Below, piece by piece: positions 16,832 through 25,217 of a stretch of DNA of 64,000 nt. Source of the DNA: Oryzobacter telluris. Its GTDB lineage: Bacteria > Actinomycetota > Actinomycetes > Actinomycetales > Dermatophilaceae. Made by a program: the position numbers and the translations under genes. The DNA is taken from NCBI RefSeq assembly GCF_043099285.1, contig NZ_CP170723.1, forward strand, positions 248,001 through 312,000, given 5' to 3'. Numbering within the stretch: the stretch's first letter is position 1; each line of letters begins with the position of its first letter. A model generated the notes under the pieces. That model searched no databases, had not been told where the DNA came from, and saw nothing but the letters and a program-made list of their open reading frames with translations.

Positions 16832-17293
16832 GTGAGCGAGAACTACCTGAGGGTCATCCCGAGCGACCCGTGGTGGCAGCCTGCCCCCGAGGCGGCCGGC
16901 GCGGCCGCGCACCTGGTCGAGGAGCTGCTGACGAGCGGCGGCGGCACCGTCGACGAGGTCGGCGTCGACCACTACGACCGCGTGACGATCATCGACGCCG
17001 GGGTGAACACCTCCTCGATGGTGTGCTCGGCGTGCAGGTTCGTCAGCGACGAGTCGTTCCTCATGGACTTCATCGAGCGCCACCCCGACGGCCTCGACCG
17101 GCTGGACGTCTGGGTGCCCTGCTGCGGTGCCGTCGTCCCCATCACGTCCCTGCGGTTCGACTGGCCGATCGGGTTCGCGCGGTTCGAGGTGAGCGCGCGC
17201 GGCCCCTCGCAGTCCTGGCTCACGGTCGAGCAGCTGCAGCAGGTCGAGAAGGTCCTGGGCCACCCGGTGTACCAGGTCCTCGCGCACTACTGA
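16832..17293 (+). CDS. Hypothetical protein with Cys pairs
   Basis: A 153-residue soluble protein that I do not recognise. It contains MVCSACRFV and, 30 or so residues later, WVPCCGAVVP, together a possible Cys4 metal site or disulfide set. It begins near ENYLRVIPSDPWWQP and has no signal peptide or membrane helix. GTG 16832 is chosen; GTG 16826 two codons earlier is equally possible. It lies downstream of efeB on the same strand, 68 bp away, without a clear promoter. Confidence 0.6.
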   Translation: MSENYLRVIPSDPWWQPAPEAAGAAAHLVEELLTSGGGTVDEVGVDHYDRVTIIDAGVNTSSMVCSACRFVSDESFLMDFIERHPDGLDRLDVWVPCCGAVVPITSLRFDWPIGFARFEVSARGPSQSWLTVEQLQQVEKVLGHPVYQVLAHY

Positions 17294-17410
17294 CGGCGCG
17301 TTGTCCCACCGATGACGCGGTTGTCGCCATCGGACCGGGGTGTACCTGCGCCATCCGCGGACTTCTGCGCCATGGGTGGTGACGTCCGCGGCCCCGGCCT
17401 CCCGCGCACC

Positions 17411-17416
17411 TAGCCT
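17411..17416 (+). promoter_or_regulatory. -10 hexamer TAGCCT, probable leaderless promoter
   Basis: TAGCCT ends 6 nt before GTG 17423 of the HNH gene. Confidence 0.45.
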
Positions 17417-17422
17417 GAGGAC

Positions 17423-17929
17423 GTGGCGACGGGTGGCAGTCGGAGGACGCGGGCGGCGCGCAAGCGCTCGAAGCGGATGGCGCGCGTCGAGCACGACCTC
17501 ACCGCACCGCAGTGGGCCGCCCTCACCGACGCGTGGGGCGGCTGCGCCTACTGCGGCGCCTCCGACCGCGCCCTCCAGAAGGACTGCGTGCTGCCGATCT
17601 CGCGCGGTGGTCGGTACACGCTCGAGAACGTCGTGCCCGCCTGCGCCGCCTGCAACGCGAGCAAGTGCAACGACGAGGTGACGGCCTGGATGCGGCGAAA
17701 GCGGCTGGACGAGAAGGCCTTCCTCGTCCGCCAGTACGAGGTGCGCCTCGCCCTCCGGTCAGTGCAGTCGCTCGATGCCGGTGGTCACGGCACGGCGGTC
17801 CCCAGCACCGGGATGGAGAGCGTGTCGACCACCGTCGAGGTCGTCGGGTCGGCCGCAGTCGCGATGAGCTCGCCGACGGCGTGCCAGCCGATGAAGCCCT
17901 GCGTGGGCGAGAACCGGACGACCGCGTAG
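17423..17929 (+). CDS. HNH endonuclease family protein
   Basis: A 168-residue protein with a basic N-terminus and an HNH/zinc-finger core: CAYCG (CxxC), KDCVLPISRGG, LENVVPAC and CAACNASKCN. The first His of a canonical D-H-V motif is Cys here, whereas the following Asn residues are kept. I recall the same replacement in related actinobacterial proteins, so it may be a subfamily trait rather than damage. The last 55 or so residues lie opposite the next gene (145 bp convergent overlap) and look non-conserved, so the native end may be nearer 17760. Confidence 0.7.
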   Translation: MATGGSRRTRAARKRSKRMARVEHDLTAPQWAALTDAWGGCAYCGASDRALQKDCVLPISRGGRYTLENVVPACAACNASKCNDEVTAWMRRKRLDEKAFLVRQYEVRLALRSVQSLDAGGHGTAVPSTGMESVSTTVEVVGSAAVAMSSPTACQPMKPCVGENRTTA

Positions 17930-18291
17930 CAGCTGGCACCTGCGCCGAGGACCTCCCCCGGGGAGAACACCGGGCACGTCTGGCCGGGCATCAGGCCGAA
18001 CCCGAAGTCGTCGGGCAGCCCTCCGGTGACGAGGACGACGAGGTCGGTCCCCGCGGTGTTCGTGATCCTCGTCCGCTTGTAGTTCTCGGTGCCGACCCGC
18101 TTGGACTTGAAGTCCACCGTGTCCGGCCGGGCCTGGAGGGCGCCCCTGGCCGCGGAAGCCGAGGGTGCCGCAGCCGCCTCCTGGCCTGCCGCGGTGGGCT
18201 GGGGTGTCAGGAGCGCCAGGGCGGTCGCCGCGCCCGTCGCTGCGGCCACGAGGCTGCGGCGCGGGCCGGCGGTGGGGGTGGGTGCCTTCAT
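17785..18291 (-). CDS. Secreted protein with Ig-like/choice-of-anchor fold
   Basis: A 168-residue exported protein. Residues about 1-35 form a signal peptide (RRSLVAAATGAATALALL, then AAG). The remainder reads like a single beta-sandwich domain of the choice-of-anchor D/ASPM-like type: VDFKSKRVGTENYKRTRITNTAGTD, ending in PVLGTAVP. ATG 18291 gives the signal peptide directly. The function is unknown; it may be a cell-surface or secreted adhesin-like module. It overlaps the end of the convergent HNH gene. Confidence 0.7.
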   Translation of the reverse strand: MKAPTPTAGPRRSLVAAATGAATALALLTPQPTAAGQEAAAAPSASAARGALQARPDTVDFKSKRVGTENYKRTRITNTAGTDLVVLVTGGLPDDFGFGLMPGQTCPVFSPGEVLGAGASCYAVVRFSPTQGFIGWHAVGELIATAADPTTSTVVDTLSIPVLGTAVP

Positions 18292-18503
18292 CACGAGTCC
18301 TCTCGGTCGGCGGTCCCCTCCGTCGAGGGGTCGCGTCCCGACCTGCGCGCGGTCAATGCCTCGACCGGGCCATTGCCGCACCGACGCGGTCCGGCGGTGC
18401 CGACCCGACGACCCCAGGACGCCACTGCCGCACAGGGTTCGACAACGCCCACCACGGGAACGGGGGCTAGCGCAACGGCGCCGGTCGGGGCCAAGGTTGC
18501 CCC

Positions 18504-19934
18504 ATGACTGCGCCCACCACCGTCGTCCTGTTCGGCGCCACCGGTGACCTCGCCAAGCGCAAGCTCATCCCCGGGCTGCTGCACCTGTTCCAGTCGGGAC
18601 TCGTCGACGACATGCGCGTCGTGGGGACCTCGCTCGACGACCTCAGCCCCGACGCCTTCCGCGACCTCGCGCACACGGCCATCGCCGAGCACAGCACCCG
18701 CGAGCTCACCGACGAGGCCTGGCACGAGTTCGCCCAGCGCCTCGACTTCGTCCCTATGTCGGCCGGCCCGCAGGCGCTCGGCGACGCCGTCCGCCGGGCC
18801 GAGGAGCTCCTGCCCGGCGACGTCGACCAGCGGCTGCACTACCTCTCGGTCCCGCCCAGGGCGGCGCTCGCGGCGGTGCAGGTCATCGCCGAGGCGGGTC
18901 TCGTCGAGCGCAGCCGGGTGGTGATGGAGAAGCCGTTCGGCACCGACTACGCCTCCGCCGTCAAGCTCAACGCCCAGCTGCACTCCGTCTTCGACGAGGA
19001 CCAGATCTTCCGGATCGACCACTTCCTCGGCAAGGAGGCGGCGCAGAACATCCTCGCGTTCCGCTTCGCCAACGGCCTGTTCGAGCCGATCTGGCACCGG
19101 AACAACATCTCCCACATCGAGATCGACGTCCCCGAGACCCTCGGCCTCACCCAGCGCGGCGACTTCTACGAGGCCACCGGTGCCTACCGCGACATGGTCG
19201 TCACCCACCTGTTCCAGATCCTCGCGTTCACCGCGATGGAGCCGCCGACGTCGCTCGAGCCGGCCGCCATCAGCCGCGAGAAGAACAAGGTCTTCCGCTC
19301 GATGCAGCCGATCCAGCCCACCGACGTCGTGCGCGGCCAGTACTCCGGCTACCACGACGAGCCGGGGGTGGCACCGGACTCCGAGACCGAGACGTTCGTC
19401 GCGCTGAAGTGCTACGTCGACAACTGGCGCTGGGCCGGCGTGCCGTTCTACCTGCGCACCGGCAAGCGGATGGCCGAGGGGGCGCGCATCATCTCCATCG
19501 CCTTCAAGGAGCCCCCGCAGTCGATGTTCCCGCCGGGCTCGGGCGTCGGCGACAACGGCCCCGACCACCTGACCTTCGACCTCGCCGACAAGTCACGGAT
19601 GTCGTTGTCGTTCTACGGGAAGCGGCCCGGCCCGGGCTTCCGGCTCGACAAGCTGTCGATGCAGTTCTCGATGCAGGAGACCTCCTGGGCGGGCGCCGTC
19701 CTCGAGGCCTACGAGCGGCTCATCTACGACGCCGCGCGCGGCGACCGCACGCTGTTCACCTCGGCGTCCGGCATCGAGCGGCTGTGGGAGATCAGCCAGC
19801 CGCTGCTCGAGAACCCGCCGAACGTGCGGCCGTACGCCCAGGGCACGTGGGGCCCGAACCAGATCCACCAGCTCGTCTCGCCGTTCACCTGGCGCCTGCC
19901 CTTCGAACGGGCCTGGCGCGAACGCAAGTTCTAG
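18504..19934 (+). CDS. zwf: Glucose-6-phosphate 1-dehydrogenase
   Basis: A 476-residue cytosolic enzyme of the oxidative pentose phosphate pathway. The Rossmann start VVLFGATGDLAKRKLIP binds NADP. The active-site signature RIDHFLGKE follows at about residue 165, with EKPFGTD before it and KCYVDNWRWAGVPFYLRTGKR later. Full length for the family. The partner genes opcA, tal and tkt are not adjacent, so this is a stand-alone copy. Its stop TAG shares bases with the stop of the convergent dagK-like gene (19931-19934). Confidence 0.95.
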   Translation: MTAPTTVVLFGATGDLAKRKLIPGLLHLFQSGLVDDMRVVGTSLDDLSPDAFRDLAHTAIAEHSTRELTDEAWHEFAQRLDFVPMSAGPQALGDAVRRAEELLPGDVDQRLHYLSVPPRAALAAVQVIAEAGLVERSRVVMEKPFGTDYASAVKLNAQLHSVFDEDQIFRIDHFLGKEAAQNILAFRFANGLFEPIWHRNNISHIEIDVPETLGLTQRGDFYEATGAYRDMVVTHLFQILAFTAMEPPTSLEPAAISREKNKVFRSMQPIQPTDVVRGQYSGYHDEPGVAPDSETETFVALKCYVDNWRWAGVPFYLRTGKRMAEGARIISIAFKEPPQSMFPPGSGVGDNGPDHLTFDLADKSRMSLSFYGKRPGPGFRLDKLSMQFSMQETSWAGAVLEAYERLIYDAARGDRTLFTSASGIERLWEISQPLLENPPNVRPYAQGTWGPNQIHQLVSPFTWRLPFERAWRERKF

Positions 19935-21067
19935 GCCGAAGGGGCGCTGGTGCTGCGGCCGCTCTCGGTGCGCACGATGAGCGCGCGCGGCTGCACCTCG
20001 ACCTCGAGGTGACGCGCCTCGCCGATGATGTCGCCGTCGAGCTCGACCTGCTGGGCGTGGTCGACGTGCACCGTGGCCTTCTGGCAGCGGAAGCGGTCGA
20101 GCGTCTTGGTCGTGCGGTCGCTCTTGGCCACGACCCGCGCGATGACCGACGCCCACGCCGCGATCCCGCGCGGCGAGATGACGACGATGTCGAGCGTGCC
20201 GTCATCGGGCTCGGCGTCGGGCATGAGGTTGATGCCGCCCGTGAGCTTGCCGCAGTTGCCGACGAGGATCGTGCGGGCGCGCAGCTCCATCGGGGCGCCG
20301 TCGTCGATGATGAGGCGCGCCTTGAACCGCTCGACGAGGAGGTTCTTCAGGCCGGCGGGGACGTAGGCGGTCCAGCCGATGCGGGCCTTGAGCTCCTCGG
20401 AGGTCTCGCTCATGATCGCGGCGTCGAGCCCGAGCCCCGCCATCACGAGGAATGCGTGGCGGCGCTGCCCCTCCGAGGCGCCCTCGCCGACGTGCTCCTC
20501 GAGGTGGGCCTCGTACGGGTCGAGCGTCATCCAGCCGACGTCGACGTGCCGGTTGCGGCCGGAGATCGCGACCTCGACCGCGCGGGCCAGGTCGTCGGTG
20601 GGGAGCTCGAGGTTGCGGGCGAGGAGGTTGCCGGTGCCGCCGGGGAGCAGCCCCATCGGGACGCCGGAGCCGACCATCTCCTGGGCCACGGCGCGCACGG
20701 TGCCGTCGCCGCCGAACGCGCAGATGACGTCGACGCGCTCCTCGAGGGCCCGGCGGGTCTGGCCGAAGCCGACGTCGTGCTCCTCGGTGGGGAGGAAGAG
20801 CGGCTCGTCCCAGCCCTGCTCGACGCAGACCTTGGTGATGGCGCCCTTCTCCACGGCCCCGTCGCCCTCGAGCTTGGTGGGGTTGAGGATGACGGCGAGA
20901 CGCTTCAACGGGGGCACGTCCTCGGCATCGGGGCGGAAGGAGTCGCGCGTCGGGCGCGTGGTCGCGTGGCGCCCCTCGGCGCGGGACGACAGCAGGAGCC
21001 AGAGGCCCACCCCCACGAGGACCACCGCGAGGCCGGCGCCGGCCCAGGTCCACCACGCATCAGACAC
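19931..21067 (-). CDS. Diacylglycerol kinase family lipid kinase
   Basis: A 378-residue protein with one N-terminal transmembrane helix (about 5-30) and a DAGK catalytic domain. It has the nucleotide-binding GGDGTVRAVAQE, LLPGGTGNLLARNL, GLGLDAAIM and QVELDGD near the end. It phosphorylates diacylglycerol or a related lipid such as a sphingoid base; YegS/DgkB-type enzymes are the closest. GTG 21067 is chosen because it places TACCTT 8 nt upstream and avoids overlap with the divergent DinB gene. Confidence 0.85.
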   Translation of the reverse strand: MSDAWWTWAGAGLAVVLVGVGLWLLLSSRAEGRHATTRPTRDSFRPDAEDVPPLKRLAVILNPTKLEGDGAVEKGAITKVCVEQGWDEPLFLPTEEHDVGFGQTRRALEERVDVICAFGGDGTVRAVAQEMVGSGVPMGLLPGGTGNLLARNLELPTDDLARAVEVAISGRNRHVDVGWMTLDPYEAHLEEHVGEGASEGQRRHAFLVMAGLGLDAAIMSETSEELKARIGWTAYVPAGLKNLLVERFKARLIIDDGAPMELRARTILVGNCGKLTGGINLMPDAEPDDGTLDIVVISPRGIAAWASVIARVVAKSDRTTKTLDRFRCQKATVHVDHAQQVELDGDIIGEARHLEVEVQPRALIVRTESGRSTSAPSA

Positions 21068-21075
21068 AAGAGTGC

Positions 21076-21081
21076 AAGGTA
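21076..21081 (-). promoter_or_regulatory. -10 hexamer TACCTT, probable leaderless promoter
   Basis: Minus-strand TACCTT ends 8 nt before GTG 21067 of the lipid kinase gene. Confidence 0.4.
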
Positions 21082-21112
21082 CCGCACGGGTCGGTGACGT
21101 GACCTGCGCGTC

Positions 21113-21118
21113 TAGTCT
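21113..21118 (+). promoter_or_regulatory. -10 hexamer TAGTCT, probable leaderless promoter
   Basis: TAGTCT ends 7 nt before ATG 21126 of the DinB-like gene. Confidence 0.45.
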
Positions 21119-21125
21119 TCGGGGC

Positions 21126-21680
21126 ATGACCACCCCGCCGCAGGACGCCCCGGCGACGCCGCCGCCGGACGACAAGGACTGGACCTGGGTGCTGCGCGAG
21201 CCGTGCCCGGAGTGCGGGGTGTCGGTGGGCACGGTGGCGGGGGCGGAGATCGCCGGGCAGGTCAGGGCCTACACCGACCCCTGGGCGGCTGTCCTGGCTC
21301 GGCCGGATGCCGCGGTGCGCCCGGCGCCCGCCACCTGGTCGCCGCTGGAGTACGCGTGCCACGTGCGCGACGTCTGCCGGCTCTTCGACGAGCGGCTGCG
21401 GCTCATGCTCGAGCACGACTCGCCGCGGTTCGCGAACTGGGACCAGGACGAGACGGCGGTCGCCGAGCGGTACGACGCACAGGACCCCGCGACGGTGGCG
21501 GGTGAGCTGAGCGCGGCGGCCGGGGCGTGGGCCGCGTCGTGGGCCGCGGTACCCAACGACGCGTGGGACCGGCCCGGCTTCCGCTCGAACGGGTCGGAGT
21601 TCACCGTGCTGACGCTCGGCCAGTACGGCCTGCACGACCTCGCGCACCACCTCCACGACGTGGGGGTCGACCACCCGTGA
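21126..21680 (+). CDS. DinB family protein
   Basis: A 184-residue protein with the four-helix DinB/YfiT fold. Likely metal-binding His residues lie in WSPLEYACHVRD (N-terminal helix) and in GLHDLAHHLHDVG near the end. A CPECG pair near residue 27 is an additional feature. The family includes mycothiol- and bacillithiol-dependent transferases, so a thiol transferase role is possible but unproven. It is divergent from the lipid kinase, and its stop overlaps the antiporter start (GTGA). Confidence 0.85.
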   Translation: MTTPPQDAPATPPPDDKDWTWVLREPCPECGVSVGTVAGAEIAGQVRAYTDPWAAVLARPDAAVRPAPATWSPLEYACHVRDVCRLFDERLRLMLEHDSPRFANWDQDETAVAERYDAQDPATVAGELSAAAGAWAASWAAVPNDAWDRPGFRSNGSEFTVLTLGQYGLHDLAHHLHDVGVDHP

Positions 21681-22996
21681 AGCCCGAGCTGGTGTACCTC
21701 CTGCTCGGGGGGTCACTGCTCCTCGCCGCAGTCCTGCCCCAGGCCCTGCACCGCTGGGCGCTGTCGGCGCCGATCGTCCTCGTGGCCACGGGGATGCTCG
21801 TGGGCCTCCTGCCGCTCGCCGACGGGGTGGCGCTCGACCCGGTGGCGCTGCGCCCCGTCGTCGAGCACGTCACCGAGGTGACGGTGCTCGTGGCCCTGAT
21901 GGGCGTGGGGCTGGCGATCGACCGGCCGCTGCGGCTGCGTGAGCGGGCCTCGCTGCGGGGGTGGTCGCCGGCGTGGCGGCTGCTCGCCATCGGGATGCCG
22001 CTGACCGCGGGCGGGGTGGCGCTGCTGGCGTGGGGTCCGCTGGGGATCGCGCTGCCGGCGGCGGTGCTGCTGGGGGCGGCGCTCGCCCCGACCGACCCCG
22101 TGCTGGCGTCCGACGTCCAGGTGAGCGGACCGACCCAGGAGGGCGACGTCGAGGACATCGACGAGGAGGACGAGGTCCGCTTCGCGCTGACGAGCGAGGC
22201 CGGGCTCAACGACGGGCTGGCCTTCCCGCTGGTGTACCTCGCGATCTTCCTGGCGTCGATGGGGCCGGTGGTCGAGTGGCTGCCCCGGTGGGTGGCGTGG
22301 GAGGTCGTGGGGAAGGTCGTGCTCGGGGTGGTGGCGGGCGTCGTCATCGGATGGGGGATGGCGCGGCTCGCGTTCCGGGCGCCGGCGCGGTCGCTGCGGC
22401 TGGCCGAGGTCGGCGAGCCGCTGCTCGCGCTCGCGGCGCTGCTCGTGGCCTACGGGGCGGCCGAGCTCGTGGGGGGCTACGGGTTCCTCGCGGTGTTCGC
22501 GTGCGCGCTGACGGTGCGCTCGCGGGAGCGCGACCACGACTACCACCGGCACATGCACGACGTCATCCACCGGCTCGAGACGCTCCTGACGCTCGTCGTG
22601 CTGCTCGGGCTGGGGTTCGCCATCACGAACGGGCTGCTGGCCCACCTGGACTGGCGGGGGGTGCTGGTCGGGGTGGCGCTGGTGCTCGTCATCCGGCCGC
22701 TGGCGGGGTACCTGTCGTTCGTCGGGCACGGGGCGCGGTCGGACGGTGGTGCTTCCGATGTTCCGGGGCTGGACGCGAAGGAGCGCCTGGCGGTGGCGTT
22801 CTTCGGCGTCCGCGGCGTGGGGTCGATCTACTACGTCGCCTACGCGGCCGGGCACGCGACCTTCCCGGAGGAGCGGTGGCTCTGGTCGACCGTGGGGTTC
22901 GCGGTGGCGCTGTCGGTCGTGCTGCACGGGGTGCTGGCCACGCCGGTGATGCGCCGCCTGGATGTCCGGCGCGAGCCCGAGCGCCAGTCCACCTGA
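21677..22996 (+). CDS. Monovalent cation:proton antiporter (CPA1/NhaP type)
   Basis: A 439-residue membrane protein with about 12 helices, exchanging Na+ or K+ for H+. The family ion-binding segment ALAPTDPVLASDV lies in helix 5. It is followed by an acidic insert EEDEVRFALTSEAGLNDGLAFP, whose latter part matches the conserved TSEAGLNDG motif, and later FFGVRGVGSIYY. GTG 21677 overlaps the DinB stop by 4 bp. pH or salt homeostasis is likely; ion selectivity is not readable. Confidence 0.88.
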   Translation: MKPELVYLLLGGSLLLAAVLPQALHRWALSAPIVLVATGMLVGLLPLADGVALDPVALRPVVEHVTEVTVLVALMGVGLAIDRPLRLRERASLRGWSPAWRLLAIGMPLTAGGVALLAWGPLGIALPAAVLLGAALAPTDPVLASDVQVSGPTQEGDVEDIDEEDEVRFALTSEAGLNDGLAFPLVYLAIFLASMGPVVEWLPRWVAWEVVGKVVLGVVAGVVIGWGMARLAFRAPARSLRLAEVGEPLLALAALLVAYGAAELVGGYGFLAVFACALTVRSRERDHDYHRHMHDVIHRLETLLTLVVLLGLGFAITNGLLAHLDWRGVLVGVALVLVIRPLAGYLSFVGHGARSDGGASDVPGLDAKERLAVAFFGVRGVGSIYYVAYAAGHATFPEERWLWSTVGFAVALSVVLHGVLATPVMRRLDVRREPERQST

Positions 22997-23094
22997 GCCG
23001 GGGTCGCCGATCGCAGGGAGGTGACCCCGAACGTGCGACGCCGCGGCGTGGAATGGGGGTGCGGGCGCCGGGCGGGCGGTCCCACACTGAGGAC

Positions 23095-23733
23095 GTGCCC
23101 TCCGTGTCGACGCTCCTGGCCTTCGCCGTCGCCTCCGCGATCATCATCGCCATCCCCGGACCGAGCGTGCTCTTCACGATCGGGCGGGCCCTGTCGGCCG
23201 GCCGGCGCGAAGCCTTGCTCACCGTCCTCGGCAACGCGTTCGGCATCCTCACCCAGATCTGCGCGCTCGCCGTCGGCCTCGGCCCGCTCATCGCCGCGAG
23301 CGCCACGGCGTACACGCTGCTCAAGCTCGTCGGCGCGGGGTACCTCGTGTGGCTGGGCATCCAGGCGATCCGCGACCGGCGCAAGCTCTCGGAGGCCTTC
23401 GCCTCGGGCGTCCCCACCCGCGCGGCCACCCTCCACGCGGTGCGCGCCGGCTACATCGTGGGCGTCACCAACCCGAAGTCCCTCGTCTTCTTCGCGGCCC
23501 TGCTGCCCCAGTTCGTCGACCCCACGCGCCCGGTCTGGCTCCAGCTGCTCCTGCTCGGCGCGGTCTTCACCGTCCTGGCCGTCATCGGCGACGGCTCGGT
23601 CGCCCTGGCCGCCAGCCGCGCGCGCGACTGGTTCGCCTCGTCACCCCGGCGGATGGAGCGGGTCGGCGGCGTCGGCGGCCTGATGATGGTGGGCCTGGGC
23701 ACCGGCCTCGTCGTCACCGGCCGCCCCGACTGA
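23095..23733 (+). CDS. LysE family amino acid exporter
   Basis: A 212-residue inner-membrane protein with about six helices, of the LysE/RhtB family. The start TLLAFAVASAIIIAIPGPSVLFTIGRALSAGRR carries the family IPGPS motif, followed by KLVGAGYLVWLG and VTNPKSLVFFAALLPQFVDP. Amino acid or homoserine lactone export is the family role; the substrate is unknown. GTG 23095 gives the expected N-terminus; there is no strong Shine-Dalgarno. A family C palindrome begins 14 bp after its stop. Confidence 0.88.
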   Translation: MPSVSTLLAFAVASAIIIAIPGPSVLFTIGRALSAGRREALLTVLGNAFGILTQICALAVGLGPLIAASATAYTLLKLVGAGYLVWLGIQAIRDRRKLSEAFASGVPTRAATLHAVRAGYIVGVTNPKSLVFFAALLPQFVDPTRPVWLQLLLLGAVFTVLAVIGDGSVALAASRARDWFASSPRRMERVGGVGGLMMVGLGTGLVVTGRPD

Positions 23734-23746
23734 CCCCCGCGCGCAC

Positions 23747-23811
23747 CCATCATCGGGTCGAGGTATTCGGCTGGTGTGCGGCACCGGCGGAATACCTCGA
23801 ACCGATGATGG
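23747..23811. repeat. Palindromic element, family C copy 3
   Basis: A 65-bp element with 22-bp arms carrying a single mismatch (GGGTCGAGG against CCTCGAACC) around 21 GC-rich bases. It shares the GGGTCGAGGT start and the ACCTCGAAC(C/G)GATGA end with the copy at 7051, while the innermost arm bases differ (ATTC here, GAAACCC there). It could also terminate the LysE transcript. Confidence 0.8.
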
Positions 23812-23923
23812 AGCCGCGGGAAGGTTGCGCGGTGCACGCGATCGGTTGCGTGGGGCAACGGTTTCGGGCGGGTGACCTTCGCAGGCGCGGGAAAGGGTGG
23901 CGCGAGGCCTGCTCCGGCGTCGA

Positions 23924-23929
23924 TAAACT
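23924..23929 (+). promoter_or_regulatory. -10 hexamer TAAACT, probable leaderless promoter of serS
   Basis: TAAACT ends 6 nt before GTG 23936. Confidence 0.5.
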
Positions 23930-23935
23930 CCGACG

Positions 23936-25204
23936 GTGATCGACATCAAGCTGCTCCGGGACGACCCCGACCTCGTCCGTGCCAGCCAGCGCGCGCGAGG
24001 TGAGGACGAGGGTGTCGTCGACGCCATCCGCGAGGCCGACGAGCGCCGCCGCTCCTCGCTCACCAGCTTCGAGCGCCTGCGCGCCGAGCAGAAGTCGATG
24101 GGCAAGGACGTCGCCAAGGCCCAGGGCGAGGAGAAGCAGGCCCTGCTGGCCCGCACCAAGGAGCTCTCGGCGCAGGTCAAGGCTGCCCAGACGCAGGCCG
24201 ACGACGCCCAGGTCGAGCTCGACCGGCTGATCCGCACCATCGGCAACGTCGTCGAGCCCGAGGTTCCCGCCGGCGGTGAGGACGACTACGTCGTCGTCGA
24301 GACCCTCGGCACCCCGCGCGACTTCGCCGCGGAGGGCTTCCAGCCGCAGGACCACCTCGCCCTCGCCGAGGCCCTCGACGCCATCGACATGGAGCGCGGC
24401 GCCAAGGTCGCCGGCTCGCGGTTCTACTTCCTCAAGGGCGCCGGCGCGCGCCTGGAGATGGGCCTGCTCGCCGCCGCGATGCAGAAGGCGATCCAGCACG
24501 GGTTCGTCCCGCTCATCACGCCGACCCTGGTCAAGGCCGACGTCATGGCCGGCGCCGGCTTCCTCGACCACCACGCCGACGAGGTCTACCGCCTCGAGGC
24601 CGACGACCTCTACCTCACCGGTACCTCGGAGGTCGCCCTCGCCGGGTACCACGCCGACGAGGTGCTCGACCTGAGCAAGGGCCCGATCCGCTACGCCGGG
24701 CAGAGCACCTGCTACCGCCGCGAGGCCGGCTCGTACGGCAAGGACACCCGCGGCATCATCCGGGTCCACCAGTTCAACAAGATCGAGATGTTCGTCTACT
24801 GCGCCCCCGATGACGCGGCCGCCGAGCACGAGCGACTCCTCGCGCTGGAGCAGGAGATGCTCGCGATGATCGAGGTGCCGTACCGCATCATCGACACGGC
24901 CGCGGGCGACCTCGGTGGCCCGGCCGCGCGCAAGTACGACTGCGAGGCGTGGGTCCCCACCCAGGGCCGCTACCGCGAGCTCACCTCCACCTCGAACTGC
25001 ACGACCTTCCAGGCGCGCCGACTCAACACCCGGTTCAAGGGCGAGAAGGGCAACGAGGTCGCGGCCACCCTCAACGGCACCCTCGCCACCACGCGCTGGC
25101 TCGTCGCCATCCTCGAGAACCACCAGCAGGCCGACGGCTCGGTCGTCGTCCCCGAGGGGCTGCGCCCGTTCGTTGGCCTCGACGTCATCGAGCCCACCCG
25201 CTGA
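23936..25204 (+). CDS. serS: Seryl-tRNA synthetase
   Basis: A 422-residue class II aminoacyl-tRNA synthetase. The N-terminal coiled-coil arm (about 30-100, two long helices) binds the tRNA-Ser variable arm. The catalytic domain has motif 2 in CYRREAGSYGKDTRGIIRVHQF and motif 3 in TLNGTLATTRWLVAILEN. Full length. GTG 23936 encodes MIDIKLLRDDPD, the standard N-terminus. No T-box or other leader is possible because the -10 lies 6 nt upstream. Confidence 0.96.
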   Translation: MIDIKLLRDDPDLVRASQRARGEDEGVVDAIREADERRRSSLTSFERLRAEQKSMGKDVAKAQGEEKQALLARTKELSAQVKAAQTQADDAQVELDRLIRTIGNVVEPEVPAGGEDDYVVVETLGTPRDFAAEGFQPQDHLALAEALDAIDMERGAKVAGSRFYFLKGAGARLEMGLLAAAMQKAIQHGFVPLITPTLVKADVMAGAGFLDHHADEVYRLEADDLYLTGTSEVALAGYHADEVLDLSKGPIRYAGQSTCYRREAGSYGKDTRGIIRVHQFNKIEMFVYCAPDDAAAEHERLLALEQEMLAMIEVPYRIIDTAAGDLGGPAARKYDCEAWVPTQGRYRELTSTSNCTTFQARRLNTRFKGEKGNEVAATLNGTLATTRWLVAILENHQQADGSVVVPEGLRPFVGLDVIEPTR

Positions 25205-25217
25205 CTCTCGGGTCGCC

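Noticed and set aside
22998..23027. GGGGTC/GACCCC hairpin after the antiporter gene
   Set aside because: Only 6-bp arms with a large loop; not above chance at this GC content.
23750..25123. Minus-strand frame opposite serS
   Set aside because: Mirror of serS codon bias; product has no recognisable domain.
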